Position numbers and translations under genes: made by a program. A stretch of 64,000 nt of DNA from Caulobacter vibrioides (lineage in GTDB: Bacteria; Pseudomonadota; Alphaproteobacteria; Caulobacterales; Caulobacteraceae). Under the pieces are notes generated by a model that saw only the letters and a program-made list of their open reading frames with translations, searched no databases and was not told the origin of the DNA. Positions 1 to 8,919 of this stretch are shown piece after piece. The DNA lies in contig NZ_PJRR01000016.1 of assembly GCF_002858865.1 (NCBI RefSeq), positions 124,001 to 188,000 on the forward strand, given 5' to 3'. The first letter of the stretch is position 1. Each line of letters starts with the position of its first letter.

Positions 1-459
1 CTCGATCAGGGTCACTGCGCCCTCGGGCAGCTGGCCCATGGTGCCGATCACCTCGGGGTGGCCGGCATGGCCGATCAGGACGATCTCGCGGCCGGCGTCA
101 TAGTGCTTCTGGGCCTCGACATGGACCTTGGACACGAGCGGGCAGGTGGCGTCCAGATAGATCATCTGGCGGGCCTTGGCCTCGGCCGGCACCGACTTGG
201 GCACGCCGTGGGCCGAGAACACGACGGGGCGATCGTCGGGCGCTTCTTCCAGCTCCTCGATGAACACCGCGCCCAGGGCTTTCAGGCGGTCGACCACGTG
301 GCGGTTGTGGACGATCTCGTGGCGCACATAGACCGGCGCGCCGAACTTCTCGACGGCGCGTTCGACGATCTGGATGGCCCGGTCGACACCGGCGCAGAAG
401 CCGCGCGGGCTGGCCAGAACGAGGGAGATCGGACGACGGATCGGGGTCTGGGCGTTCAT
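1..459 (-). CDS. ispH: 4-hydroxy-3-methylbut-2-enyl diphosphate reductase, 5' part only
   Basis: This is the N-terminal 153 codons of IspH, the [4Fe-4S] enzyme that makes IPP and DMAPP in the last step of the MEP isoprenoid pathway. The reverse strand reads [10 protein letters not shown] then [13 protein letters not shown], with the first cluster cysteine at Cys22. It continues with the family motifs [27 protein letters not shown] (second cysteine) and [11 protein letters not shown]. The third cysteine and the rest of the protein lie beyond the left edge, so the gene is cut by the window and not visibly broken. The ATG at 457-459 gives the usual IspH N terminus. Confidence 0.96.
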
Positions 460-600
460 GGCGGGGAACCTAGCGTCTCGCAGGTCCGTTCGCCAGGAGT
501 CTGCGTCGTTGCGACGTCACGCATATGCCTTTATCAGGCTGCATGACGCTGGCGGGGCGCTGTGGCCCCGCTTGGCTCTTGTGTCCGGAACCGACGTTTC

Positions 601-1323
601 ATGCGCCGCACTTTCACGCTCGCTCTCAGCGCCCTGATGGCCGTCTCGATCGCCGCGACCACGGCGACGGCCGTCCACGCCCAATCGCGCGGCGACCAGG
701 GCGGCGGCGAAGACGACGCGGCCAAGAAGCGCAAGCGTGACGAAGAGTGGAACCAGCCCAAGGCCCCGCTGCCGCAGCTGCGCAACGCGGGTCCCTGCCC
801 CTATGTGAAGGTGCTCTACGACGCCAGCCGCTATGTCCAGTTCAAGGACGGCAAGGAATCGGCCGCCCAGGCCGGCTTCACCGGCGAGATCCAGAGCCTG
901 ACCTCGGGCTGCGCCTACAAGGGCGACGAGCCGATCAAGATCCGCATCGAGGCGCTGTTCCAGCTGGGCCGTGGCCCGCAGGCCGAGGGCGACAAGCACG
1001 TCTATCGCTACTGGGTGGCGGTGACCGAGCGCAATCAGGCGGTCATCGCCAAGGAATACTTCGATCTCCCCGTCAGCTTCGCCGCCGGCGAGGATCGCGT
1101 CTATGCGCGCGAGACGATCGAGCAGATCACCATCCCCCGCGCTGACGCCAAGGTCAGCGGCGGGAATTTCGAGGTCCTGCTGGGCTTTGACGTGACGCCG
1201 GAAATGGCCGCCTTCAACCGCGACGGCAAGCGCTTCCGGGTCAATGCCGGCCAGACGGCGCCCGCCCAGCAAGGCCAGGCCCAACCAGGCCAAACCCAAC
1301 CAGGGACGACCACCAAGCAATGA
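601..1323 (+). CDS. exported protein of unknown function
   Basis: The 240-residue protein has a clear signal peptide ([19 protein letters not shown], cleavage near VHAQ), so it is probably periplasmic. After a charged linker rich in Asp, Lys and Arg there is a compact domain of about 150 residues with two cysteines (GPCPYVKV and SGCAYKG), which could form a disulfide. The C terminus is low-complexity Gln/Pro/Gly/Thr built from short repeats ([10 protein letters not shown]). I do not recognise a named domain. The start at 601 is preferred over in-frame upstream codons because it places the signal peptide at the N terminus. The stop overlaps the argS start by four bases (ATGA), so the two are probably translationally coupled. 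Confidence 0.85.
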   Translation: MRRTFTLALSALMAVSIAATTATAVHAQSRGDQGGGEDDAAKKRKRDEEWNQPKAPLPQLRNAGPCPYVKVLYDASRYVQFKDGKESAAQAGFTGEIQSLTSGCAYKGDEPIKIRIEALFQLGRGPQAEGDKHVYRYWVAVTERNQAVIAKEYFDLPVSFAAGEDRVYARETIEQITIPRADAKVSGGNFEVLLGFDVTPEMAAFNRDGKRFRVNAGQTAPAQQGQAQPGQTQPGTTTKQ

Positions 1324-3122
1324 ATGATTTGAAGCGGTCCTTGAGCGAGGCGGCCGCGGCCGCTTTCCAGGCCGCCGGACTGCCTCCCGAATTCGGACGC
1401 GTCACGGCCTCCGATCGACCAGACCTGGCCGATTTCCAGTGCAACGGCGCCCTTGCGGCGGCCAAGAGCGCCAAGCGCAATCCGCGCGAGATCGCCGTTC
1501 AGGTCGTCGACATCCTGAAGGGCGACCCGCGCCTGGCCTCGGTGGAGATCGCCGGCGTCGGCTTCATCAACATGCGCGTCAGCGACGAGGCCCTCTCGGC
1601 CCGCGCCCGCGAGATCGCGGCTGACGAGCGCACCGGCGCCCAGCTGCTGGAAACGCCGCGCCGCGTGCTGATCGACTATGCGGGCCCCAACGTCGCCAAG
1701 CCGATGCACGTGGGGCACCTGCGCGCCTCGATCATCGGCGAGTCGGTCAAGCGCCTGTACCGCTTCCGCGGCGATGACGTGGTGGGCGACGCCCACTTCG
1801 GCGACTGGGGCTTCCAGATGGGCCTCTTGATCAGCGCCATCATGGACGAGGACCCGTTCATCAACGCCTTGATGGAAAAGCTACCGGAGGCCCCGCGCGG
1901 CTTCTCGTCGGCTGACGAGGCCAAGGTGATGGCCGAGTTCGAAAAGCGCATCACCCTGGCCGACCTCGACCGCATCTATCCGGCCGCCTCAGTGCGCCAG
2001 AAGGAAGATCCGGCGTTCAAGGAGCGCGCCCGCAAGGCCACCGCCGAACTGCAGAACGGCCGCTTCGGCTATCGCCTGCTGTGGCGCCACTTCGTCAATG
2101 TCAGCCGCGTCGCGCTGGAGCGTGAGTTCCATGCGCTGGGCGTCGATTTCGACCTCTGGAAGGGCGAAAGCGACGTCAACGACCTGATCGAGCCGATGGT
2201 GCTGCAGCTGGAGGCCAAGGGCCTGCTGGTCCAGGACCAGGGCGCACGCATCGTCCGCGTGGCCCGCGAAGGCGACAAGCGCGACGTGCCCCCGCTCCTG
2301 GTGGTGTCGTCGGAAGGCTCGGCCATGTACGGCACGACCGACCTGGCCACGATCCTGGACCGTCGCAAGTCGTTCGACCCGCACCTGATCCTCTACTGCG
2401 TCGACCAGCGCCAGGCCGACCACTTCGAGACGGTGTTCCGCGCCGCCTACCTGGCGGGCTACGCCGAAGAGGGCGCGCTGGAGCACATCGGTTTCGGCAC
2501 CATGAACGGCGCCGACGGCAAGCCGTTCAAGACCCGCGCCGGCGGGGTCCTGAAGCTGCACGACCTGATCGAGATGGCGCGCGAGAAGGCGCGTGAGCGC
2601 CTGCGCGAAGCGGGCCTCGGCGCGGAGCTGACCGAAGAGCAGTTCGAGGATACGGCCCACAAGGTGGGCGTCGCGGCGCTGAAGTTCGCCGATCTGCAGA
2701 ACTTCCGCGGCACCTCATACGTCTTCGATCTCGACCGCTTCACCAGCTTCGAGGGCAAGACCGGTCCGTACCTGCTGTACCAGTCGGTGCGCATCAAGAG
2801 CGTGCTGCGCCGCGCCGCCGAGAGCGGCGCTGTGGCTGGCCGTGTCGAAATTCATGAACCGGCCGAGCGCGATCTGGCCATGCTGCTGGACGCCTTCGAG
2901 GGCGCGCTGCAGGAGGCCTATGACAAGAAGGCCCCCAACTTCGTGGCCGAGCACGCCTACAAGCTGGCGCAGTCGTTCTCGAAGTTCTACGCGGCCTGCC
3001 CGATCATGAGCGCTGACACCGAGACGCTGCGCGCCTCGCGCCTGACCCTGGCCGAGACGACCCTGCGCCAGCTGGAGCTGGCGTTGGATCTGCTGGGCAT
3101 CGAAGCGCCAGAGCGGATGTAA
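1320..3122 (+). CDS. argS: arginyl-tRNA synthetase
   Basis: The 600-residue class I synthetase charges tRNA-Arg in the cytoplasm. An N-terminal Add1-like domain (about residues 1-100) is followed by the catalytic core. The HIGH-type signature reads HVGH at residues 130-133 within [14 protein letters not shown]. The region [19 protein letters not shown] occupies the KMSKS position in the degenerate form usual for bacterial ArgRS. The C-terminal DALR anticodon-binding domain includes [13 protein letters not shown] and ends in [12 protein letters not shown]. Length and order are normal. It overlaps the exported-protein gene upstream by four bases and is followed by a strong hairpin. Confidence 0.97.
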   Translation: MNDLKRSLSEAAAAAFQAAGLPPEFGRVTASDRPDLADFQCNGALAAAKSAKRNPREIAVQVVDILKGDPRLASVEIAGVGFINMRVSDEALSARAREIAADERTGAQLLETPRRVLIDYAGPNVAKPMHVGHLRASIIGESVKRLYRFRGDDVVGDAHFGDWGFQMGLLISAIMDEDPFINALMEKLPEAPRGFSSADEAKVMAEFEKRITLADLDRIYPAASVRQKEDPAFKERARKATAELQNGRFGYRLLWRHFVNVSRVALEREFHALGVDFDLWKGESDVNDLIEPMVLQLEAKGLLVQDQGARIVRVAREGDKRDVPPLLVVSSEGSAMYGTTDLATILDRRKSFDPHLILYCVDQRQADHFETVFRAAYLAGYAEEGALEHIGFGTMNGADGKPFKTRAGGVLKLHDLIEMAREKARERLREAGLGAELTEEQFEDTAHKVGVAALKFADLQNFRGTSYVFDLDRFTSFEGKTGPYLLYQSVRIKSVLRRAAESGAVAGRVEIHEPAERDLAMLLDAFEGALQEAYDKKAPNFVAEHAYKLAQSFSKFYAACPIMSADTETLRASRLTLAETTLRQLELALDLLGIEAPERM

Positions 3123-3129
3123 GGCTTGG

Positions 3130-3171
3130 AGCCTGTCGTGTTTGGATGAAGCCATCCAAACACGACAGGCT
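3130..3171. terminator. 19-bp perfect hairpin between argS and the chemoreceptor gene
   Basis: Arms at 3130-3148 and 3153-3171 are perfectly complementary over 19 bp with a 4-nt loop, followed on the + strand by TTTAAAA. It sits 8 nt after the argS stop and is probably its terminator. The inner part of the arms (TTTGGATG/CATCCAAA) recurs in a second hairpin 32 nt downstream. Confidence 0.75.
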
Positions 3172-3202
3172 TTAAAATCAGATATTTAGATCTCTTTCCA
3201 AC

Positions 3203-3226
3203 GCTTTGGATGCTCCCATCCAAAGC
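3203..3226. terminator. 10-bp hairpin downstream of the chemoreceptor gene
   Basis: GCTTTGGATG at 3203-3212 pairs perfectly with 3217-3226 around a 4-nt loop. It lies 9 bp beyond the stop of the convergent chemoreceptor gene, so it may terminate that transcript. There is no clear U tract, so this function is less certain than for the larger hairpin beside it. Confidence 0.5.
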
Positions 3227-3235
3227 TAGAGGGCT

Positions 3236-5029
3236 CTACGCCGCCAGGGTGGCCGCGCCGCCCTCGGTCTTGAACCGATCCATCAGCTGCGCCAGTTGCC
3301 GGGCCTCGTTGGTCAGGCTGTGGCTGGCGGCGGTGGTCTCCTCGACCATGGCGGCGTTCTGCTGGGTGACCTGATCCATTTGGCCGACGGCGCTGTTGAC
3401 CTCGCCCAGGCCCGTGGCCTGATCGTGGGCGGCCTGGGCGATGCCCTCGACGAGCGTCTGGATCTTACCGAACTGGGCGACGACGCCGGTGAGCTCGTTC
3501 CCGACCCGGCCGACCAGCTCGACGCCGTTTTCGACGCTGCGGCCGGCTTCCTCGACCAGGGTCTTGATCTCCTTGGCCGCGTCGGCCGAGCGCTGGGCCA
3601 GGGCCCGCACCTCCATGGCCACGACGGCGAAGCCGCGACCGGCCTCACCCGCACGGGCGGCCTCGACCCCGGCGTTCAGAGCCAGCAGGTTGGTCTGGAA
3701 GGCGATTTCGTCGACCACGGTAATGATCTGGCCGATCTTGCGCGACGAGGTGTCGATCCGCTCCATGGCCACCCCGGCCTCGCTGGCCACGGCGCTGGAC
3801 GCGCCGATCAGGTCGCGACTGACCGCCACCTCGTTGTAGGCGGTCCGGGCGTTGATGGCGGTGGTCTTGATCGTCGCTGTCACCTCGTCGAGCGCCGCGG
3901 CGGTCTGTTCCAGTCCGGCGGCCTGCTGCTCGGTGCGCCGCGCGAGGTCGTCGGCCGCCACCGTGATCTGCCGCGCCCCGCCGCCGACGGCGCTGGCGCT
4001 GGAGACGACCTGGTGGATGGTTTCCCGCAGGGTGACGATCGAGTCGTTGAAATTGCGACGCAGGCGTTCGAACTCCTCGGGGAACGCCGCGTCGATCCGC
4101 TGCGAAAGGTCGCCCTGAGCTAGGCGGCGCAGACCTTCGTCGAGGGCGTCCACCACGAACGAGCGCCGGCCCCGGGCTTCGGCCTCGGCCGCCACAAAAG
4201 CCTCTTCGCGCGCCGCCGCCTCGCGGTCCTTCTCCAGCTGGACGGCCTGGCGACGTTCGATCGCGGCGGCGCGGAACACCGAGACGGCGGCGGCCATCTC
4301 GCCGACCTCGTCCTTGCGCTCGCGCATGGGCGGCTCCTGGGAATAGTCCCCTTCGGCCAGCCGGCCCATATAGGCGGTCATTCCCGCGAGGGGCTGAATG
4401 ATGCGTTTGCGAAGCGCCCCGACCCCCAGAAGGATCATCCCGAGCATCGCGACCGCCACCACGCCCAGGCCGGCGAACACGGTGAGGGAGGCGTCCTGCG
4501 ATTCCCTGGCGGCGGCGGCCACCATGGCGCGCGCCTTGATCGTCAGTTCGTCAACGCCCACGCGGTGACGGCGATAGTGGCCATCCAGCTTGGCCGCCGC
4601 CATGTTCACAGCGATCACGTCGCCCGACCGCAGGGCCGGAGCATAGGACTGGTCCACCTCACGCCAGAAGGCGCGACCACTGACGTCCAGGCGATCGAGC
4701 GCAACCTTGGCGTCCTCGGGAATGTCGGATTTTCGCCAGTAAGCTACGCGGGCCTCATAGTCGGCGCGCAGCGCGGCCAGTTTGACCAGGGTGGCTTCGG
4801 CGGCGCTGGGGTCCTGGCTGCCCTGCTCGACCACCAGCATGCTCTCGACCAGATAGGCCGGCGGCGGCAGGATGTCGGCGACGAGATCGAAGGCGGCGGC
4901 TTGACGGTTGGCGATCGGTCCGCCGACCCGCAGATGCAAAAGGCCGAACGTCGCTGCGGCGATGGCAAGGATTGTGCCGACCATCAACGCGACGGTCAGC
5001 AGTTTCAGGAAGGCGTTGAGGCGCAGCAT
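3236..5029 (-). CDS. methyl-accepting chemotaxis protein, transmembrane
   Basis: The 597-residue receptor signals to the CheA/CheW array. TM1 lies at about residues 9-31, followed by a helical periplasmic sensor of about 150 residues and TM2 ([20 protein letters not shown], about 184-203). A HAMP domain and a second HAMP-like stretch ([20 protein letters not shown]) come next. The cytoplasmic signalling domain carries the family hairpin tip [20 protein letters not shown] and [18 protein letters not shown]. There is no CheR-docking pentapeptide at the C terminus ([11 protein letters not shown]). The ligand cannot be inferred. The start gives a normal signal-anchor N terminus ([15 protein letters not shown]). 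Confidence 0.95.
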   Translation of the reverse strand: MLRLNAFLKLLTVALMVGTILAIAAATFGLLHLRVGGPIANRQAAAFDLVADILPPPAYLVESMLVVEQGSQDPSAAEATLVKLAALRADYEARVAYWRKSDIPEDAKVALDRLDVSGRAFWREVDQSYAPALRSGDVIAVNMAAAKLDGHYRRHRVGVDELTIKARAMVAAAARESQDASLTVFAGLGVVAVAMLGMILLGVGALRKRIIQPLAGMTAYMGRLAEGDYSQEPPMRERKDEVGEMAAAVSVFRAAAIERRQAVQLEKDREAAAREEAFVAAEAEARGRRSFVVDALDEGLRRLAQGDLSQRIDAAFPEEFERLRRNFNDSIVTLRETIHQVVSSASAVGGGARQITVAADDLARRTEQQAAGLEQTAAALDEVTATIKTTAINARTAYNEVAVSRDLIGASSAVASEAGVAMERIDTSSRKIGQIITVVDEIAFQTNLLALNAGVEAARAGEAGRGFAVVAMEVRALAQRSADAAKEIKTLVEEAGRSVENGVELVGRVGNELTGVVAQFGKIQTLVEGIAQAAHDQATGLGEVNSAVGQMDQVTQQNAAMVEETTAASHSLTNEARQLAQLMDRFKTEGGAATLAA

Positions 5030-5091
5030 CTGAACCCGGGGCTTGGGGTTGAATGATCAAGCTTGAACTGCGCTGCAACGATGCTCGGCCG

Positions 5092-5114
5092 ATGGTAAAC
5101 GCGGCCGTAACCAT
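5092..5114. promoter_or_regulatory. inverted pair of CtrA-like half-sites in a divergent promoter region
   Basis: ATGGTAAA (5092-5099) and GTAACCAT (5107-5114) form an inverted pair separated by 7 nt. Each matches the CtrA half-site TTAACCAT at 7 of 8 positions when read in the right orientation. It lies in the 202-bp gap between the divergent chemoreceptor and metalloprotease genes, 63 bp upstream of the receptor start. The regulator assignment is inference. Confidence 0.3.
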
Positions 5115-5231
5115 ACCCGCGACAGATTGTCTCGCCACGCGAGCACCCGGAAAGCGAGTGCGCGGTCTTATGGATTGATTTCCGCGTGGCCGACGAGACA
5201 GTCTGCGCCGACATGACGGTGCGAGGGGGCC

Positions 5232-7736
5232 ATGGGGAAGACGTTCATCAAGTCGCTGACGGCGGGCGCATGCGCCCTGGCCCTGGCCGGTTCGGCGGTC
5301 GCAGCCGACAAGTCGCCGGCCAAGCCCGTGGACAAGTTCGCAGAGGCCATCGCCGGGCTCGAGCGCAAGGATGGCTTGGTTCCGGTCTTCGTCGACAAGA
5401 AGGACGGCAAGGTCCTGCTGCTTCTGCCCAAGCCGGGCGCAGACGGGATCGCGGGGCGGTATCTCTACCAGACCTATCTGCGCGCTGGCCTCGGCTCGAA
5501 TCCGACGGGTCTTGATCGCTCGGCGCCCGGCGACACTCAGATCATCGCCTTCCGCAAGGTGGGCGGGAAGGTCGTGGCCCAGTTCGAGAACTGGGGCTTC
5601 TCGGCCGCGCGCGGCTCGGCCGACGAACAGAAGGCGGTGGCCGAATCGTTCCCGGTCTCCACCGTCTGGTCGAACGTGATCGAGGCCGAGCGGGCGGACG
5701 GGGGACTGCTGGTCGATGTGACCTCGTTCCTGACCCGCGACGCGCAAGGCATCGCCAAGACCCTGAAGCGCAGCAGGCAGGGCGATTTCAGGCTGCATGA
5801 CGGCCTGTCCTACGCCGACACCGGGGCCGTGAACGCCTTCCCCAAGAACATCGAGCTCGAGGCGGTGCAGACCTTCGTCGGCGATGAGCCGGGGTCGGAG
5901 GTGCGTGGCATCGTGCCGGATCCGCGCAACGTCACCCTGGTGCTGCACCACTCGCTGGTCGCTCTGCCCGAGCCCGGCTATCAGCCGCGCCAGAACGATC
6001 CGCGCGTCGGCGTGATCGATCACACCGTGGCCGACTATTCCGCGCCGCTGAACGAGCCGATCGTCCACCGCCTCGTCCACCGCTTCCGGTTGGAGAAGAC
6101 CGATCCGACCGCCGCCCGCTCGCCGGTCAAGACGCCCATCGTGTTCTATATCGACCGCGCCGCCCCTGAGCCCGTGCGCTCGGCCCTGATGGACGGCGCG
6201 CGCTGGTGGGCGGAGGCCTTCGACGCGGCCGGCTTCATCGACGCCTTCAAGGTCGAGGTGCTGCCCGAGGGAGTCAGTCCGCTCGACGCGCGCTACAGCG
6301 TCGTCAACTGGGTGCACCGCCAGACGCGCGGCTGGTCCTACGGTCACGCGGTGGTCGATCCGCGCACCGGCGAGATCGTCAAGGGCGACGTGCTGCTGGG
6401 CTCGCAGCGCATTCGCCAGGATCGCCTGATCTTCGAGGGCCTGGCCGGCTCTGACGCCACCGGCAAGGGCGGACCCAACGATCCGATCGAAATCTCTCTG
6501 GCCCGCCTGCGCCAGCTGGCCACCCACGAGATCGGCCACTCGATCGGCCTGCAGCACAATTTCGCCGCCAGCGCCTATGGCGGCCGCGCCTCGGTGATGG
6601 ACTACCCGGCGCCCAAGATCGCGCTGAAGGACGGCAAGCTCGACTTCACCGACGCCTATGGCCGGGGCGTCGGCGACTGGGACAAGTTCGCCATCGACTG
6701 GCTGTACGGTCCCGCGCCCGCCGGCGCCGACGAGAAGACCTGGCTCAAGGCCAAGGCCGACAGGAGCCAGGCGGCCGGTCTGCGCTATGTCTCGGACGAG
6801 GATGGCCGCAGCGCCGACACGGCCCACCCGCTGGGCGCGGTCTGGGACAACGGAAGCGATCCGGTCGCCGAGCTGGATCACCTGATGGCCGTTCGCAAGG
6901 TCGCGCTGGACCGCTTCGGGCTCGGCAACCTGCCCAAGGGCGCTTCGGTCGCCGACCTGCGGCGGGTGATCGTGCCGATCTACATCTTCCACCGCTACCA
7001 GATCGACGCCACCGCCAAGCTGGTCGGCGGGATCGACTTCACCTACGCCGCCGAGGGCGACGGCCATGAGGCCAGCAAGGTGGTTCCGGTCGCGCGTCAG
7101 GCCGCGGCTGTCGACGCTCTGCTGCGGACCCTGTCGCCCGCCGCGCTGGACCTCAGCGACAAGACGCTGGACGTGCTGAGCGCGGGCCAGTCGCAGGGCA
7201 ATGACAAGGCCTATGACATCGAGACCTTCGGCCAGGGCCCGGTCTTCGACCTGCCCGCCGCGTCCGAGGTGGCGGCGGATCTGGTCTGGAGCGCCCTGTT
7301 CGCGCCGGCGCGCCTAAACCGCCTGGTCGAGGCCAAGCGTCGCGATCCCGGCCAACTCGGCCTCGACGGCGTGCTCGACAAGGCCCTTGCCGCCGTCGCC
7401 TTCGACGGCAAGGCCTCCGGGCGTCAGGCCGAGCTGGCCCGGCGCGTTCGCCAGCGTCTGGTCGTCAGCCTGGCCCAGACCCTGAACGACAAGACCCTGG
7501 CGCCGACCGCAGCCGCCGTGATCCGCGCCCGCCTCGTCGACTGGGGCAAGGGTCTGGCCAAGGCTGGTGGCGACAGCGCCGACCGCGCCCAGGCGCGGCT
7601 TCTGGCGGGGATTGTCGCCGACGAGACCGGCGCACGCCTCGCAGCCCTCGTCGAAGGCGGCAAGGCCAAGGTCGACATCCCGCCCGGCCCGCCGATCGGC
7701 GAGACGGACTGGTTCGGGGACATCCTGGCGAACTAG
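5232..7736 (+). CDS. exported zinc-dependent metalloprotease (DUF5117/DUF4953 type)
   Basis: The 834-residue protein has a signal peptide (TFIKSLTAGACALALAGSAVAA). A long N-terminal DUF5117-like domain precedes a zincin catalytic domain with the extended motif HEIGHSIGLQH: H432, E433, H436 and H442 match HExxHxxxxxH. The nearby SVMDYPAP segment provides the Met-turn expected of metzincin-like folds. The C terminus (GETDWFGDILAN) fits the family. It is probably a secreted or periplasmic peptidase; its substrate is unknown. It is divergent from the chemoreceptor gene, and its stop interlocks with the convergent ORF6N gene in a shared CTAG. Confidence 0.88.
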   Translation: MGKTFIKSLTAGACALALAGSAVAADKSPAKPVDKFAEAIAGLERKDGLVPVFVDKKDGKVLLLLPKPGADGIAGRYLYQTYLRAGLGSNPTGLDRSAPGDTQIIAFRKVGGKVVAQFENWGFSAARGSADEQKAVAESFPVSTVWSNVIEAERADGGLLVDVTSFLTRDAQGIAKTLKRSRQGDFRLHDGLSYADTGAVNAFPKNIELEAVQTFVGDEPGSEVRGIVPDPRNVTLVLHHSLVALPEPGYQPRQNDPRVGVIDHTVADYSAPLNEPIVHRLVHRFRLEKTDPTAARSPVKTPIVFYIDRAAPEPVRSALMDGARWWAEAFDAAGFIDAFKVEVLPEGVSPLDARYSVVNWVHRQTRGWSYGHAVVDPRTGEIVKGDVLLGSQRIRQDRLIFEGLAGSDATGKGGPNDPIEISLARLRQLATHEIGHSIGLQHNFAASAYGGRASVMDYPAPKIALKDGKLDFTDAYGRGVGDWDKFAIDWLYGPAPAGADEKTWLKAKADRSQAAGLRYVSDEDGRSADTAHPLGAVWDNGSDPVAELDHLMAVRKVALDRFGLGNLPKGASVADLRRVIVPIYIFHRYQIDATAKLVGGIDFTYAAEGDGHEASKVVPVARQAAAVDALLRTLSPAALDLSDKTLDVLSAGQSQGNDKAYDIETFGQGPVFDLPAASEVAADLVWSALFAPARLNRLVEAKRRDPGQLGLDGVLDKALAAVAFDGKASGRQAELARRVRQRLVVSLAQTLNDKTLAPTAAAVIRARLVDWGKGLAKAGGDSADRAQARLLAGIVADETGARLAALVEGGKAKVDIPPGPPIGETDWFGDILAN

Positions 7737-8536
7737 CTTCGTTCCAGGTCCTTCAAGACGGCCAGCAGATCCTCGACGCCGCCGCGGTCGAGGGCCTGCT
7801 GGGCGACCAGCACCAGTCGCAGCTGCTTGGCCAGCAGGGCCAACTGCCGATGCTGGGTCTCGGTCACGCGCAGCGCGGTCTCGGCCTCAAGCGCCTCGGC
7901 CTCGGCCAGCAGCTTGCGAACCTCGGCCAGGGTCTTCTCGTTCTGCACGCCGGCTGTGCGGAGATGTTCCTTGAGGCTTGCAAGACCCTCTGCGGCCAGG
8001 ACGCGGGCCTCGTCGCGCACAGTGGTTTGGGCGACGGGGTCTGCGATGGCGTCCAGCACCCGGCCCAAAGCGTCGTTCAGCTTGCCGCTGAGGGTGAGGC
8101 GGGTTTGCGCCTCCAGCGAGGGCAGCCGCCGCGCGTCCATCAGGCCGGGCAGGTTGCTGCCGTCCGGCGCCTTCCGTCGCGCCTCGACGAAAACGCTGAT
8201 GATAAAGCGCGTGGCTGTGATGGCCTGCTCGGATTTCACGACCGTCGCGGCCATGACGACGCCGTGTTCGGTGAAGGCAAAGGGCAGGTGGCGCCGGCCG
8301 CCATGCCCGTCACTTGAAATCACATTTTGTGATGTCAAGTTCGCGCGCTCCTCGTCGGAAAGCCTGAAGGCGAACCCCTCGAACTTCCGCGCATTCCGCT
8401 GAACCTGCTGGTTCAAGCTTCTGGTTTCCACCTGGAAAAGTCGGGCCAGATCGGCGTCCAGGACCACCCATTGGCGGCGAACTTCGAATACCGCAGGCGG
8501 CGCCAGCGCGTGGATCGGGTCGATAAGGTTCGTCAT
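7733..8536 (-). CDS. ORF6N-domain DNA-binding protein
   Basis: The 267-residue protein begins with an ORF6N domain (about residues 10-120). It shows FEVRRQWVVLDADLARLFQVETRSLNQQVQRN, a classic DADLA-LF-VETR..LNQQVKRN pattern, then FRLSDEE and LPFAFTEHGVVMAATVVKSEQA. The C-terminal 120 residues are charged and helical (LAEVRKLLAEAEALEAETALRVTETQHRQL), likely coiled coil. ORF6N proteins are typical of phages and integrated elements, and some are chromosomal orphans as here. No other phage gene lies nearby. Its stop codon overlaps that of the convergent metalloprotease gene. Confidence 0.85.
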   Translation of the reverse strand: MTNLIDPIHALAPPAVFEVRRQWVVLDADLARLFQVETRSLNQQVQRNARKFEGFAFRLSDEERANLTSQNVISSDGHGGRRHLPFAFTEHGVVMAATVVKSEQAITATRFIISVFVEARRKAPDGSNLPGLMDARRLPSLEAQTRLTLSGKLNDALGRVLDAIADPVAQTTVRDEARVLAAEGLASLKEHLRTAGVQNEKTLAEVRKLLAEAEALEAETALRVTETQHRQLALLAKQLRLVLVAQQALDRGGVEDLLAVLKDLERS

Positions 8537-8659
8537 GGGCGCCCTTTGAGGTCACAGAATGCGACCTCAAAGCTTGAACATGTTCCCGTATTGTTCGCAA
8601 TCATCGGGCGAGCCTTGACGTCCGCCGTTGACTCCGCCCGCCCTGTCCCCCAAAGAGCC

Positions 8660-8858
8660 CTCGACCCTCGCGGGAGACATCGGGATTCGCTCCCGAGGCC
8701 GAAGGCGCAACCGCCCCGGAAACGCTCAGGCAAAAGGACCGCGCGGGTTTAGGAACGCTGGAAAGCAGTCTCTCCACCGGAGGGGCTCGCCGAAGGAGCA
8801 AGGCCAAACCCGTCCGGCAGAGGGGCGAGGCCGGAATCTCTCAGGCCCAAGGGACAGC
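8660..8858 (+). ncRNA. tandem glycine riboswitch
   Basis: Two consecutive glycine aptamers precede gcvT. Aptamer 1 (about 8660-8750) has GGGAGAC, GAGGCCGAAGG.GCAA and CTCAGGCAAAAGGAC. Aptamer 2 (about 8757-8858) has AGTCTCTCCACCGGA, GCTCGCCGAAGGAGCAA and ATCTCTCAGGCCCAAGGGACAG. These are the conserved CCGAAGG.GCAA and CTCAGGYNNAAGGAC cores, joined by a short linker. The outer P1 helix of aptamer 2 pairs GCTG (8757-8760) with CAGC (8855-8858). Glycine binding here is known to control glycine-cleavage operons, normally switching them on. Confidence 0.95.
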
Positions 8859-8904
8859 GGGGGCGACTTACCGGCGTAAGGCCGGTCCCGTCGCCGTCCC
8901 CGCT
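8856..8904 (+). promoter_or_regulatory. expression-platform hairpin of the glycine riboswitch
   Basis: AGCGGGG (8856-8862) pairs with CCCCGCT (8898-8904). GCGAC (8863-8867) then pairs with GTCGC (8890-8894), and an inner ACCGG/CCGGT hairpin completes it. The left arm shares 8856-8858 with the aptamer-2 P1 helix, so both cannot form fully at once. The structure ends two bases before the gcvT ribosome-binding site (GGAG, 8906-8909). No U tract follows, so translational control is likelier than termination. Confidence 0.6.
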
Positions 8905-8919
8905 TGGAGCCCGCCCCGC

